Below are positions 18,701 through 29,483 of a stretch of DNA of 64,000 nucleotides, piece after piece. The translations under genes were made by a program, and so were the position numbers. The stretch spans positions 23,821,968 through 23,885,967 of the forward strand of contig NC_036456.1 of the NCBI RefSeq assembly GCF_002775205.1, written 5' to 3'. Below the pieces are notes generated by a model. That model did not search any database. It was not told where the DNA came from and saw only the letters and a list, made by a program, of their open reading frames with translations. This DNA is from Xiphophorus maculatus (Eukaryota > Chordata > Actinopteri > Cyprinodontiformes > Poeciliidae). Each line of letters begins with the position of its first letter. Position 1 is the stretch's first letter.

Positions 18701-20077
18701 TGACACTGAGACATCAGTCACTATTTCGTTGGATAAGGATCAACTTGATTGTAGAAATTAATGAAAAAAATCTGAATTGGACTTTAGAGGTTTTAAATTC
18801 AGCTGTATATGCGTATGCACAGTGATAAAAGTGGCAGGTTTGTTTTCGTGACCTTGAGTTTTGAAAGGCGCCCTCAAATAAAATGTATTATTTTCTGCCT
18901 GCCTTTCTAAAGTTTGATTTTGAATCAGTAGATATGATAGGAATTAATTCTCATAAATTGTCAGGAAAAACTCAAGCTCATAAAGTAACAAAACAAAAGC
19001 AATATATTTGTCCATGTGTTTAGGTGTGGAAACATTACTGTACTTAACAAAACTGATACCTTCAATATATGCTGGTTCAATATTTTCACAGAATCATGAC
19101 TATTATGTTTTTCTATTATTTTGTTCTGTTCATTGGTGATCATTTCATGTCTCTTGTAATTACAGCTACTGACTGCTGCAAATGATCAAACACATTTACC
19201 ATTCTATAAGACTTTGAATCATTGTTTTAATGAATCCATGTGTTCATGAATACATGCAGAGAACCATTAAGAATATTCTGAGTATTTATAAAATATGATC
19301 ATTCTGATTTCAAAAACTGATGGTAAGCTAATAAAGATGGTTGAGACAATTCGTAGGTTTGTTGGGTTTATTTCTCGCTGCACAGCCTCAGCTTCACTCA
19401 GTCACATACAAACACTCAAGCATGATAACTCATCCTTGCACAACATACTTCCCCTAATACACACTAATACAAAATCTTTTGAAAAGTTATACCATCTCTG
19501 TACCAAGAGCAGAAAAACTTTGTTGAAGGACCACAACCTCACACCTTCCAGTTCCTCCATTGGTGAGTTACACAACATTTCTTTCAGTTGCTTAAAGGTC
19601 CCACTAAGATACATGTAAACTGCTAAGCTATCTGCACACACACACACACGGTGTGAAAAGTTGTCCAAAGTGTGAACATATTTTTCTGTCAACTTCACTT
19701 CTGCTGAATACCAACAAAATGTGGTATTTCACCAAAACATATCAAAGACGTGGAAATGAAAGAACATTAGCAATGCGAAGGGTGTTTTACAGCGAGTTAT
19801 CTGGTACTGGTACTGGTACAAAACCAGTATATCACTTTAAAGATGTCAGTACTTAAATTTTTAGCCTGACAAAAGTTTTTTTCCCCCTTTTGTTTCCTTA
19901 AAGATCACAGAAAAAAGGCATTGACTGACTGATTTAAGAGTATAAACATACTGTATATGAACAGGGAACTATAGAATAAAATCTGGAATTACAGATTAAG
20001 GTAGCACCAATCTATGCTGACACTGTAGATTGTGTCTCATAATCTCTAAAGATTAAATGAAATAGTTTGAGAACATA
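18701..20077. other. Intergenic, no gene seen
   Basis: Contains the probable poly(A) signal of the preceding gene (near 18876). Open frames of about 100 codons on both strands at 19.3-19.7 kb overlap each other and have no domain, so they are left out. A small CTGGTA triplication lies at about 19800-19817. Confidence 0.5.
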
Positions 20078-20093
20078 TTTCTGGTTCCTTCCC
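20078..20093 (+). promoter_or_regulatory. Array-wide upstream element, copy 7, on a dead gene
   Basis: TTTCTGGTTCCTTCCC, the consensus with one base missing. It precedes the truncated TRIM start at 20350. Confidence 0.5.
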
Positions 20094-20349
20094 TTCGAAC
20101 ATAATAAGTGTGATGTAATGTGAAAGACCTGAAACGTCTTTCAGCTCTTTCTCTTTATTCAAGGTCTACATCAATGTGAGCTGCTTTCGTCATGTCAGAT
20201 GAAGTAGGAGATAACTTTAGGAGATAACTTTTATTTAGTGAGTGGAGCCAAAGACTGGGTGAATTTAAGAGAAAAGGAAGCTGGGTTTTGTTTTCTATGG
20301 GATACACCTGTTTGCCTAGAAAATCCAAGTTTTGTTGCTGAAAGGTGAA

Positions 20350-20374
20350 ATGGCACAGCAAGGAAACCAGATCA
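20350..20374 (+). pseudogene. Truncated TRIM start
   Basis: ATGGCACAGCAAGGAAACCAG, with the leader base context GGTGAA as in the live genes, encodes MAQQGNQ. The homology ends before the RING and runs into an unrelated repeat. With the element at 20078 it shows a full promoter unit whose coding body is gone. Confidence 0.7.
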
Positions 20375-20377
20375 ATT

Positions 20378-20490
20378 CATCCATCCTGCTTACCATTACA
20401 GCACAGCTGGTGCCGAGCGATTACAGTTATTGGTCAAGAGGCGGTGCACACCTTGGGCAAGTAGCCAGTCCATCAGAGGAGACCATCTCT
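20378..20490. repeat. Dispersed fish repeat
   Basis: The stretch from ATTCATCCATCCTGCTTACC to CACACCTTGGGCAAGTAGCCAGTCCATC resembles a very common fish repeat (CACCCTGGACAGGTCGCCAGTCTATC). It starts exactly where the TRIM homology ends, so its insertion may have cut the gene. Confidence 0.5.
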
Positions 20491-21506
20491 AGCATTTAAA
20501 TCTCCAATAAGATTTTAAAAACTGAAACTTTATTCAGTTTGGCTTCCTTTTCTTTTCAGTGTCTGGCGGTAATGTAAATGTTTGATAAAGAAGTTTATCT
20601 AGACAAAATTCAACCAATTAACTGAGACCACAATGCTTTTTTATTGTTTTTTTTTTTGTTCTAATTTATCTTAAAGGCAGGAAGGTGAAGGCAACAATTG
20701 TAGTCAATTAATTTCTAAATGACTTTTAGGAGTCCAATGAAACACTTAGACCAATCTAATGTCAAAACATGTCTAAGTATATTTAAAAGTAGAAATGATT
20801 GATTGTAGTGGTATCCATCAGAGTATACATCTGCCTTAGCCAGATGTATACCAGACATAATGGATGCAAAAAGGTTTGGCAGCTTAAAATATTGTTAAAC
20901 CCTTCTTAGTTTGATCATTTTTGTCTGATGATCTCCCTTAATCAAATGTCAAAACTGTCTCACAGCAGGTAGCGAAGACAGGTCAAGAGTTTAATTAATC
21001 TTTAACAAATTCAATGATTGTACAGCAGCTGCTTTTTTATTTATGTAGCTGTATCACATACAGTCAAGACCAGATATTTACATATCTGGAAATGACTCAT
21101 CCTTTTATCTCACCAAGTCTTATATCAGGTCATTTGCAGTACCGAACAATGAACACTAGGTGGAAGCAAAGGACTTTACATCAATTTTTAAGACTCATGA
21201 TTTACACATGAAAACAATCATATGTTTACAATAAATACATGCATCTTTGAATGGAGTTGCACTAATAAAATGATTGTAAATGTATAAAATCTTGACTTTT
21301 TCCCAAATGGTTGTCATATATGGTATTTCTCAATAGAACAGAACAGAATATTTGTCATGAGTGGGGACATATTTTAGTTAATCAACTGATTTCTCACAAA
21401 AATAATCAAAAGGTAGAGCTTATGTAAGCCAGGAAAACATGGTTATACAAAATGAAGCTGAAATAGTAAACCACAAAACAACAGATTTCCCAGAAAAGGA
21501 GCTCCC
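20491..21506. other. Intergenic, MITE remnant, no gene seen
   Basis: AT-rich sequence without a supported gene. A Tc1-like inverted-repeat element occupies about 21063-21300. Confidence 0.5.
21063..21300. mobile_element. Tc1-like non-autonomous element
   Basis: The left end (CAGTCAAGACCAGATATTTACATA) and the inverse of the right end (AAGTCAAGATTTTATACATTTACA) are similar terminal repeats of the Tc1/mariner kind. There is no transposase frame between them. The exact borders and the TA duplication are not clear. Confidence 0.5.
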
Positions 21507-21615
21507 CCACTCCCTCTGAGAAAAGGGAGGAGTTTTTGGTCCAGGAGGAGGAAACCTTTGACAATCTTTTCAATTGGTGTGACTAAAAATTATTTGCTTT
21601 TCCTGGTTACTCCCC
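21507..21615 (+). promoter_or_regulatory. Array-wide upstream block, copy 8
   Basis: CCACTCCCT at 21507-21515 and TTTCCTGGTTACTCCCC at 21599-21615, 94 bases before the start codon. Spacing between the two parts is longer than in other copies. Confidence 0.5.
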
Positions 21616-21708
21616 TGTTACGTACGACACTTTACAGACCTGTTGCACAGCACATTTGCTTCGGGGGAAACGAAACCTAACACACAGTAACTGCTCACCA
21701 GAGGAGAA

Positions 21709-23391
21709 ATGGCACAGCAAGGATATCTGATGGATTCTGTAAAATTCTCCTGCTCGATTTGTTTGGATCTACTGAAAACCCCAGTGACCATCCCGTGTGG
21801 ACACAATTACTGCATGTACTGTATTGGAAATTTTTGGGATGACGAAGACAAGAAAGGAATCCACAGCTGCCCTCAGTGCAGGCAGCAGTTCACACCAAGG
21901 CCTGTTCTGGTGAAAAACACCATGTTAGCAGAGTTAGTGGAGGATGTGAGGAAGACTGTACCACAACCTGCTCCTGATGATGACTGCTTTGTGGGACCTG
22001 AAGATGTGGCCTGTGACATCTGCACCGTGAGGAAGATGAAAGCTGTCAAGTCCTGTCTGGTCTGCTTGGTTTCTTACTGTGAGAATCACCTCCAACCTCA
22101 CTATGATGTCCCTGGACTAAAGAAGCACATGTTGGTGAATCCCTCCAAGAAGCTCCAGGAGAACATCTGCTCTCGTCATGATGAGGTGATGAAGATCTTC
22201 TGTCGTACTGATCAGCAGTGTATCTGTTATCTCTGCACTATGGATGAACATAAAGGCCATGACACAGTCCCAGCTGCAGCAGAAAGAGCTGAGAAGCAGA
22301 AGAAGCTCCAGGAGAGTCGACAACAAATCCATCAGAGAATCCAGGACCAAGAGAAAGATGTGAAGCTGCTTCAACAGGAGGTGGAGGCCATCAATGTCTC
22401 TGCTGATAAAGCAGTGGAGGACAGTGAGAAGATCTTCACTGATCTGATCCGTCTCCTCCAGGAAAGAAGCTCTGATGTGAAGCAGCAGATCAGATCCCAG
22501 CAGGAAACTGAAGTGAGTCGAGTCAAAGATGTTCAGGAGAAGCTGGAGCAGGAGATCACTGAGCTGAAGAGGAAAGACGCTGAGCTGGAGCAGCTTTCAC
22601 ACACAGAGGATCACAACCAGTTTCTCCTCAACTACCCCTCACTGCCAGCACTCAGTGAGTCTACACACTCATCCAGCATCGATAAACATCCTCCATATTT
22701 TGAAGACGTGACAGCAGCTTTATCAGAGCTCAAAACTAAAGTCTTGGACATCCTGAGAGATCCACTAAAAATAAGTTCACCAACAGCCTCCAAAGTGGAT
22801 GTTTTACCACAATCATCTGAACCAAGGACCAGGGAGGATTTCTTAAAGTATTCAAGGAAACTCACACTGAGTAGAAACACAGCACACAAATTTCTGGAAT
22901 TATCTGAAGGCAACAGAAAAGTAACAATGACCAATGAGAACCAAAATTATGAAGATCACGAAGGCAGATTCACTAAAAGATGGCAGGTACTGAGTAAACA
23001 ACGTCTGACTGGACGTTGTTATTGGGAGGTAGAGTGGGCAGGGAAATCAGTCGAAGTAGCCGTAGCTTATGATGACATAGAAAGAACAGGGGACACAGAC
23101 GAGAGTTCCTTTGGTTTGAATGAGAACTCTTGGGCATTGTCTTGCCAGCCGTATATGTATACATATTATGGTGATGATGATGATGTGGATATTCCCGTCA
23201 CAAACCCCTATTCCTCCACAGTAGGAGTGTACCTCGACCACAGAGCAGGTATTCTGTCTTTCTACAGCGTCTATGGATCTCAGATGACTCTCCTCCATGA
23301 AGTCGACACCACATTCACTCAGCCTCTACATGCTGGGATTTGGCTTTCACGTTCAAGAGGAAACAGTGCAGAATTCATTCAGTTAAAATAA
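21709..23391 (+). CDS. TRIM E3 ligase, most divergent SPRY of the array
   Basis: A 560-residue single-exon protein starting MAQQGYLMDS. RING about 15-57 (CGHNYCMYC), B-box 1 from about 102, B-box 2 about 153-188 (CSRHDEV ... HKGHD), coiled coil about 190-300, PRY/SPRY about 385-560. The coil DNA is the array standard, but after about 22680 the sequence departs from the others (SSIDKHPPYF). The SPRY carries an acidic loop (YYGDDDDVDIPV) where the paralogs have basic or neutral residues (HNKVQTPV), and LSRNTAHKF replaces LDPNTAH. AATAAA lies near 23615. The altered loop suggests a different target; this is inference. Confidence 0.92.
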   Translation: MAQQGYLMDSVKFSCSICLDLLKTPVTIPCGHNYCMYCIGNFWDDEDKKGIHSCPQCRQQFTPRPVLVKNTMLAELVEDVRKTVPQPAPDDDCFVGPEDVACDICTVRKMKAVKSCLVCLVSYCENHLQPHYDVPGLKKHMLVNPSKKLQENICSRHDEVMKIFCRTDQQCICYLCTMDEHKGHDTVPAAAERAEKQKKLQESRQQIHQRIQDQEKDVKLLQQEVEAINVSADKAVEDSEKIFTDLIRLLQERSSDVKQQIRSQQETEVSRVKDVQEKLEQEITELKRKDAELEQLSHTEDHNQFLLNYPSLPALSESTHSSSIDKHPPYFEDVTAALSELKTKVLDILRDPLKISSPTASKVDVLPQSSEPRTREDFLKYSRKLTLSRNTAHKFLELSEGNRKVTMTNENQNYEDHEGRFTKRWQVLSKQRLTGRCYWEVEWAGKSVEVAVAYDDIERTGDTDESSFGLNENSWALSCQPYMYTYYGDDDDVDIPVTNPYSSTVGVYLDHRAGILSFYSVYGSQMTLLHEVDTTFTQPLHAGIWLSRSRGNSAEFIQLK

Positions 23392-24976
23392 ACTGGAGCT
23401 GAGTAGCTCAGTTTATAGCTGTTTTATTCTAGATTATCTTAAAACTTTATCATTTCAAATGTGGAGAAGTTATCAAGTTGTAAATACACTTTTCTTGGTG
23501 AATTTTAGAGTAAACAATAATAACAAAAATAATTCCTTGTTAACTGGTTAAATACTGATTCTGGAAGATGAAAATACTGGGGTTGTGAATCAATGTTGTG
23601 GCAAGTACAAATGTAAATAAAGCTAAATATCAGACATAATATCATGGCTTTAATTACATTTCACAGTAATTTAGCAATAAATTTCCATCTTGGAGTTGTT
23701 GATATAACTATAGATTTTATGGTTTTTGTTTTCAATTTCAACTCATAGCAGGGCATTGTTGTTATACATAATTTTATAAGTTGTGTTTTATTTGATGTGA
23801 TCAGATGGTGTTTACCGGTAATCTGTCAATTTAAAACTGTTTTTTTCTTCTATTGATTTGGGTGCTTTTTTATTTATCCAAATATTAGATTTTATTATCC
23901 AAAATTTGGGTCTTGAGTGAAAATAAAACATAAATTGTTTTAATAACAAAATTAATGAACATTTTCTGTGTGACTGTGTTTGACATTTAAAAAAATAATA
24001 AAGTTGTTTTGCTTTCCGTCAGTGTCAAGTTGATTGATTTTAAACTTGTTACAAAAAGTTATGATCAAAGAAATAGGTGTGTACTGCAACCACTTATACT
24101 AAAATATTCTATTTAACAAAAATAGAAATCTGACTTTAAAACAAGCATGTTTTATTTAGAGTTTTATTAGCTGTTGTTGAAGGGAGATCAGGCTAAAGAG
24201 CTTATTCAACATAATACTGTGAATTAAGAAAGTATTCACAGTGCTTCACTTTCTCCACATTTTGTTACATTACAGGGTTCTTCCAAATAGTATTAAATGT
24301 ATTTCTTCCCTTGTGATTCTACAAATACCTCATTATGGCAATGTGGAAAAAAGATTGATAATCTGATAAAAGTCAAAAAAATATTAATCTTCAAAAACAT
24401 TCTTTTCTGCCAGGTTAAAAATCTGCAAACTGAATTTTACTTTGTTTGGATGGACTGAACAGCAAACAGGAATACGCATAAACTTTATGTAACAATACTT
24501 CTATCAATCATTACATCCAACAAATATAAAAAGTCCAAAAGTCCTGAAGGTGTCTCCACAACACTGTTATATCGTGTTCATGTCATCAAATCCAGCTCCA
24601 ATTCCATGTCTTTTTAAAACAAATGTAGACAATATGACAATTCTACCAACTCAACCACAAAAACTGAGAAAAAAAATTTGTAAACTTTTGCTCCTGCTGT
24701 CTTGATGTCCAACCCGCAGCTTTTATTAAAAATACATGCCTATCATTGCATCTGATCTGATTCAGATAGTAAATCTCACCCCTCTGATCATTCTATAAAT
24801 TTGCTTCAATTCAGTCATATAAAAATGAACTTGACAAGACATGCAAGTAATAAAGACATTCAAAAAAGTTATTCAGATCTGAAGATTATAGACAAACATG
24901 ACATCAAAGTTGTTAAAAAAACAAAATGAAACCATGGAGAGTCCCTCCCTGTTTTCACAACAGTTCAGTTCTGACA
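23392..24976. other. Intergenic, Tc1-related repeat fragment, no gene seen
   Basis: AT-rich, with a repeat fragment at 24227-24352. No coding region is supported. Confidence 0.5.
24227..24352. mobile_element. Tc1-related dispersed repeat fragment
   Basis: AAGTATTCACAGTGCTTCAC, CTCCACATTTTGTTACATTACAG and CCTCATTATGGCAATGTGGAAAAAAG follow, in order, a well-known fish repeat (AAGTATTCAGACCCCTTCAC ... CCACATTTTGTTACGTTACAG ... CCCCATAATGACAAAGTGAAAAAAG) associated with Tc1-type elements. Confidence 0.6.
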
Positions 24977-24993
24977 TTTCCTGGTTCCTCCTC
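24977..24993 (+). promoter_or_regulatory. Array-wide upstream element, copy 9
   Basis: TTTCCTGGTTCCTCCTC, 167 bases before the start codon of the last TRIM gene. Confidence 0.55.
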
Positions 24994-25159
24994 TCGCACT
25001 AGTCTTGACAGGTCGAGTTTAGCAAAAAACTCTGCTTTGAAGAATGCGATTAGCAAAGTCTTACTGCGGAAGATAAAACAGGAAGAAAACTGACTTTTTA
25101 TAGGAAACTTTTACAAGAGAAAGTAACATAGACAGCAACAGTAGTTGTTTAGAGATGAA

Positions 25160-26833
25160 ATGGCACAACCAGGAAGTCTTGTGGATTCAATGAAATTCTT
25201 TTGTTCGATCTGTCGGGATCTACTGAAGGATCCGGTGACTATTCCCTGTGGACACAGTTACTGTATGAACTGCATTAAAGACTGCTGGGATGGAGAAGAT
25301 CAGAGAAGAATCCACAGCTGCCCTCAATGCAGGAAAGAGTTCATACCAAGACCTGAACTGGTGAAAAACATCATGCTAGCAGAGTTGGTGGAGGATCTGA
25401 GGAAGACTGGACTCCAAACTGCACCAGTTGATCACTGCTATGCTGGACCTGAAGATGTGGCCTGTGATGTCTGCACTGGGAAGAAGATGAAAGCTGTCAA
25501 ATCCTGTCTGGTCTGTATGGCTTCCTACTGTAAGAATCATCTTCAACCTCACTATGAATCACCTACGTTTAAAAAACATAATCTGGTTGAAGCGTCTACT
25601 AAACTTCTGCAGAACATCTGCTCTCGTCATGATGAGGTGATGAAGATCTTCTGTCGTACAGATCAGCAGTGTATCTGTTATCTCTGCACTATGGATGAAC
25701 ATAAAGGCCATGAAACAGTCCCAGCTGCAACAGAAAGGGCTGAGAAGCAGAAGAAGCTCCAGGAGAGTCGACAACAAATCCAGCAAAGAATCCAGGACCA
25801 AGAGAAAGATGTGAAGCTGCTTCAACAGGAGGTGGAGGCCATCAATGTCTCTGCTGATAAAGCAGTGGAGGACAGTGAGAAGATCTTCACTGATCTGATC
25901 CGTCTCCTCCAGGAAAGAAGCTCTGATGTGAAGCAGCAGATCAGATCTCAGCAGGAAACTGAAGTGAGTCGAGTCAAAGATGTTCAGGAGAAGCTGGAGC
26001 AGGAGATCACTGAGCTGAAGAGGAAAGACGCTGAGCTGGAGCAGCTCTCACACACAGAGGATCACAACCAGTTTCTCCTCAACTACCCCTCACTGCCAGC
26101 ACTCAGTGAGTCTACACACTCCAGACATAAAATTCAACCCCGGAAAAACTTTAAGGATGTGACAGCAGCTGTGTCAGAGCTCAGAGACAAACTCTTGGAC
26201 ATCCTGAGACAGAAAAGGACAAAAACCTCTCTGACAGCCATCAAAGTGGGCGTTCTACAGTTAGAGCCAGAACCTAAAACCAGACATGATTTCTTGAAAT
26301 ACTCACAAGAAATCACTCTGGATTCAAATACAGCATACATAGATCTGTTATTGTCTGAGGGTAACAGAAAAACTACATTGATGAAACAACAACAGTCTCA
26401 TCCTTATCATCCAGAGAGATTCACTTATTATGATCAGGTTCTGAGTAGAGAGAGTCTGACTGGACGTTGTTACTGGGAGGTGGAGTGGAGAGGGGAAGGA
26501 GTTCGTCTAGCAGTTGCATACAGAAGCATCAGACGTGGAGGAGGGTCAGATGAATCCGCATTTGGACGAAACGATAAATCTTGGGCTTTACGTTGTGACA
26601 AAAATAGTTATCAATTTTGGCACAATAACATTGAAACTCCAGTATCAGGTACAGTTTCCTCCAGAATAGGAGTGTACCTGGATCACAGTGCAGGTATTCT
26701 GTCTTTCTACAGCGTCTGTCTTTCTACAATGACTCTCCTCCACAGAGTCCAGACCAGATTCACTCAGCCTCTGTATGCTGGGGTTTGGCTTTTTAACTAT
26801 GGAACCACAGCTGAGTTCATTAAAGCCAAATAG
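25160..26833 (+). CDS. TRIM E3 ligase, RING/B-box1/B-box2/coiled coil/PRY-SPRY (last of the array)
   Basis: A 557-residue single-exon protein. The ATG at 25160 gives MAQPGSLVDS; an ATG five bases upstream is in another frame, and the longer in-frame extension lacks ATG. RING about 15-57 (CSICRDLL), B-box 1 from about 102, B-box 2 about 153-187, coiled coil about 189-300, PRY/SPRY about 384-557. The B-box region shares ESPTFKKHNLVEAS with the genes at 5775 and 10752. After the coil it has a private stretch (HKIQPRKNF) instead of SSINIRPLRHF. SPRY motifs are LDSN, CYWEVEW and GVYLDHSAGILSFY. AATAAA lies near 27178. Confidence 0.92.
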   Translation: MAQPGSLVDSMKFFCSICRDLLKDPVTIPCGHSYCMNCIKDCWDGEDQRRIHSCPQCRKEFIPRPELVKNIMLAELVEDLRKTGLQTAPVDHCYAGPEDVACDVCTGKKMKAVKSCLVCMASYCKNHLQPHYESPTFKKHNLVEASTKLLQNICSRHDEVMKIFCRTDQQCICYLCTMDEHKGHETVPAATERAEKQKKLQESRQQIQQRIQDQEKDVKLLQQEVEAINVSADKAVEDSEKIFTDLIRLLQERSSDVKQQIRSQQETEVSRVKDVQEKLEQEITELKRKDAELEQLSHTEDHNQFLLNYPSLPALSESTHSRHKIQPRKNFKDVTAAVSELRDKLLDILRQKRTKTSLTAIKVGVLQLEPEPKTRHDFLKYSQEITLDSNTAYIDLLLSEGNRKTTLMKQQQSHPYHPERFTYYDQVLSRESLTGRCYWEVEWRGEGVRLAVAYRSIRRGGGSDESAFGRNDKSWALRCDKNSYQFWHNNIETPVSGTVSSRIGVYLDHSAGILSFYSVCLSTMTLLHRVQTRFTQPLYAGVWLFNYGTTAEFIKAK

Positions 26834-28922
26834 AACAAATCCAGGGACAGAGGGTTAGTTTGGGATCACCTGTGATTTGACACCATCGTATGTCTGTGAT
26901 TTGTAGACATACTGATGTTTGTATGTCTGCAAACATCTGTAGAACTTTTTAATTAATTTTAGAAAAAGTAGTGCAATAAATAAGTCAGATAAACATTTTA
27001 TTCTGTATTTGCTTTTGTGTGTGTACTGATAATGATTTAAATGTGTGAAGTTAACCTCAGAGCTCCTACTGAAACTTTCGTCACAGTTCAACTCGACTGA
27101 TAGGATTCAACAAACCAGATGGTCTTAGATGTTCAGAGATGATTGAGCCTTTATCATGGATATAATGTACAAATTCAAATAAAATTTAAAAAATCACTGT
27201 TTTCATAGCTCACAGTTCTATTCAATGGTATTTAATTCAGGTTAATCTGGGAACATTAAAGTATATTCATAACATGCTTGTGTTTCATGTAATCATTTTA
27301 CAATTTCGAATTTTTATTATTTTCCATGATCACTGATTTTGTTACTGTTATTTTATCTCTGTAAAGTGCTACATTAATAAAATACACTTGTGCAATAATC
27401 AGCAGAAATTATTCATTTAAGTTACATGACTGATTTCTTAAAACTCAATTTTAGATCTGAAGTGAGAATTTCCTTTTACTATGCAAGAACGTAGAAAAGT
27501 CTTCAACAACTTCTAATATCTGTTGTTGAAAAGCTGAATTGCACTATTGACCAACAGTTGCTTCTTTCAGATCCCCACTAAAGTCTTTAGTTTTCAATAT
27601 AGTAACTAAACAGGCCTGCAGATAAGCAGTCATAGTAGTAAGGCGTTACTGCCATTTTTTTTCCAAAGTTAAAACAAAAATCTGATTATAGTACATGGAC
27701 ACTATTGACATTAATGTAGTTTCTTCAAACTGACCCACTGGGAGAATAAGCAAATGTCTTATGCATTTTTGTTTTGCACTTTATAACATAAAAAATATGC
27801 TGGTAATTTTCTTTTTTGGTCAATTTCTATGTTCAATAATAATGCCTTTGTCATTTGTTGCCATTATTTGTCATGTTATGAACCATCCTTTGTAAGGTAA
27901 TTTTTTTATTGCGAAGAATTGGTACATTTTGTACTGTAGGCTGGTAAAGATTTTTCCTAGATATGAAAAGTTGTGATTTGAGCTATTAGGAAACATGGAG
28001 AATTTAAAATCATTAGTTTGTTTCTAGGTATTATTTCAGGTATAAGTACAGGAGAAGTACATTTAGTGATTTTGAGAACAAGACGTCTTGAAAGTTGGCT
28101 GGGGTTTTATGTTTTAAAGAAAAGACACACAGCCTTTATTAATTTGTTTACTCTACTTGCATCCCACAATGCAATGCAAACCTGAATACAGGAAGATATT
28201 TGGCTCAAGCTGTGTCGGATTGAGGTCAGATTATGTCTGTGCTATAAACGAACCATCTCTGGTTCTGGCCCGTATGTTTTGGCCCGTATCCTAGTGTGAC
28301 TGTTGTATTTACATCTAAACGAATGAACCTCACCAAGCGGGGGAAACTGATTAAACACACCAGGTGTGAAAACACCCAAAGAGATTCTCAATTGCTAAAA
28401 AATAAAACACTTTGACTTAAATAATAATTTAAGTGAACTGATGAGACAAAATTGGATAAAAAAAGATGTGTCCTGTTAAATCTGATGTTAAAACGTATTT
28501 CAGAACGGGAACAAAGTGACAATGAAACACGGTGGTGGCAGTATGATGATCTGTGCTGCTTTAGGATCTGGATAGTTGCTATAATTATTTACAGCATGAT
28601 TTTCATTTTTAGAACATAATGAAAAAGAAAACTTTACCAGACTAAATAAGCACAGCAGTGTTTTGAGAGGTGTGTTGAAGTAAATTAATGACTATTATTT
28701 CATAAAGGTTTTGAATACTTTTGAATACTTTTATTATTATTAATTACTTTTTACTTACTTGATTACTTTTATTATTTGTGTTTATTGATTACCTTACTAT
28801 TATTACCTTACTATGGATTGTTTACATTTAATCCTATTACTCATTTATTCTTATTTCATTTTATTATATGTTAAGTATGTTAAAGGTCACAGTTTCTGAC
28901 ACTGACTGCAGTTTAAGGGTGA
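26834..28922. other. Intergenic, no gene seen
   Basis: About 2 kb of AT-rich DNA after the TRIM array. It holds the poly(A) signal of the last TRIM gene (about 27178) and a Tc1-like remnant at about 28425-28740. No supported coding region. Confidence 0.5.
28425..28740 (+). mobile_element. Tc1/mariner transposon remnant
   Basis: AACACGGTGGTGGCAGTATGATG followed by TGCTGCTTTAGGATCTGG matches the conserved DNA of Tc1 transposases around the HGGGSVM-W-FAASG region. Upstream GATGAGACAAAATTGGATAA and downstream AAAGGTTTTGAATACTTTT also fit. The frame is broken by stops, so it is dead. Confidence 0.6.
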
Positions 28923-29483
28923 CAATTGTCTGTTCTCTGGAGACTGTTTTAACAGGAAACTTCTTGACTACAATCTAGCTCACTCAGCAGCCACCGTTAA
29001 TTGGGGCCTCTGAGCTGCACGGATGCGAAACTTGTGAGTTGAACAGAAGGACAAACAGATAGGGTTTCTTGTCTCACTTAACTATCTAAGAATAAACTGT
29101 TGATTCTGCAAGTAAACCGCATACAACAAAAGGTCAGTAAAAGTGTTACATGCAGAAGTTTTTGTGGTTAAGGTGTCAACGTTTCGAAACTGCAGATGTT
29201 TCCACTAGATGACCTGTGTGTCACCTATGCCCTATTGTCAAGAAGAAACTGTCTGTACTTATGTTTTTTTTCTTTCTTTGTGTGGTTAATGCTCTCCCAT
29301 TGGCTACGTGTTTGAGTCTGTATAAGAGGAGGCTGTTCAGGCGACGCAGCCAGAGAGATTCTTTGACACTCATGTGTGCTGTTGACCGCTGTGTGTTAAA
29401 TGACCTTTCTCCAATTGCAATTGTTTTAATAAACTTGTATCTTTATTCTGATATCTGCCTCCTAGAGATTTGTTGCTTTAACA
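28923..29483 (+). mobile_element. Probable solo LTR of a retroelement
   Basis: About 560 bases laid out like a long terminal repeat: an ATTGG (inverse CCAAT) box at about 29300, a TATAAGAG box at 29321, and AATAAA at 29428-29433 about 105 bases later. A T-rich end follows, finishing TTTAACA. GGTGA stands on both sides (28918-28922 and 29484-29488), as a five-base target duplication would. The left end does not begin with the usual TG, so the borders are uncertain. No internal retroelement genes are present. Confidence 0.5.

Noticed and set aside
19295-19698. Overlapping frames of about 100 codons on both strands
   Set aside because: No domain, no array upstream element, and the two exclude each other.
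383-26833. TRIM copies as retrogenes
   Set aside because: They are intronless, but share upstream DNA and leader blocks and stand in one orientation, so tandem duplication explains them better.
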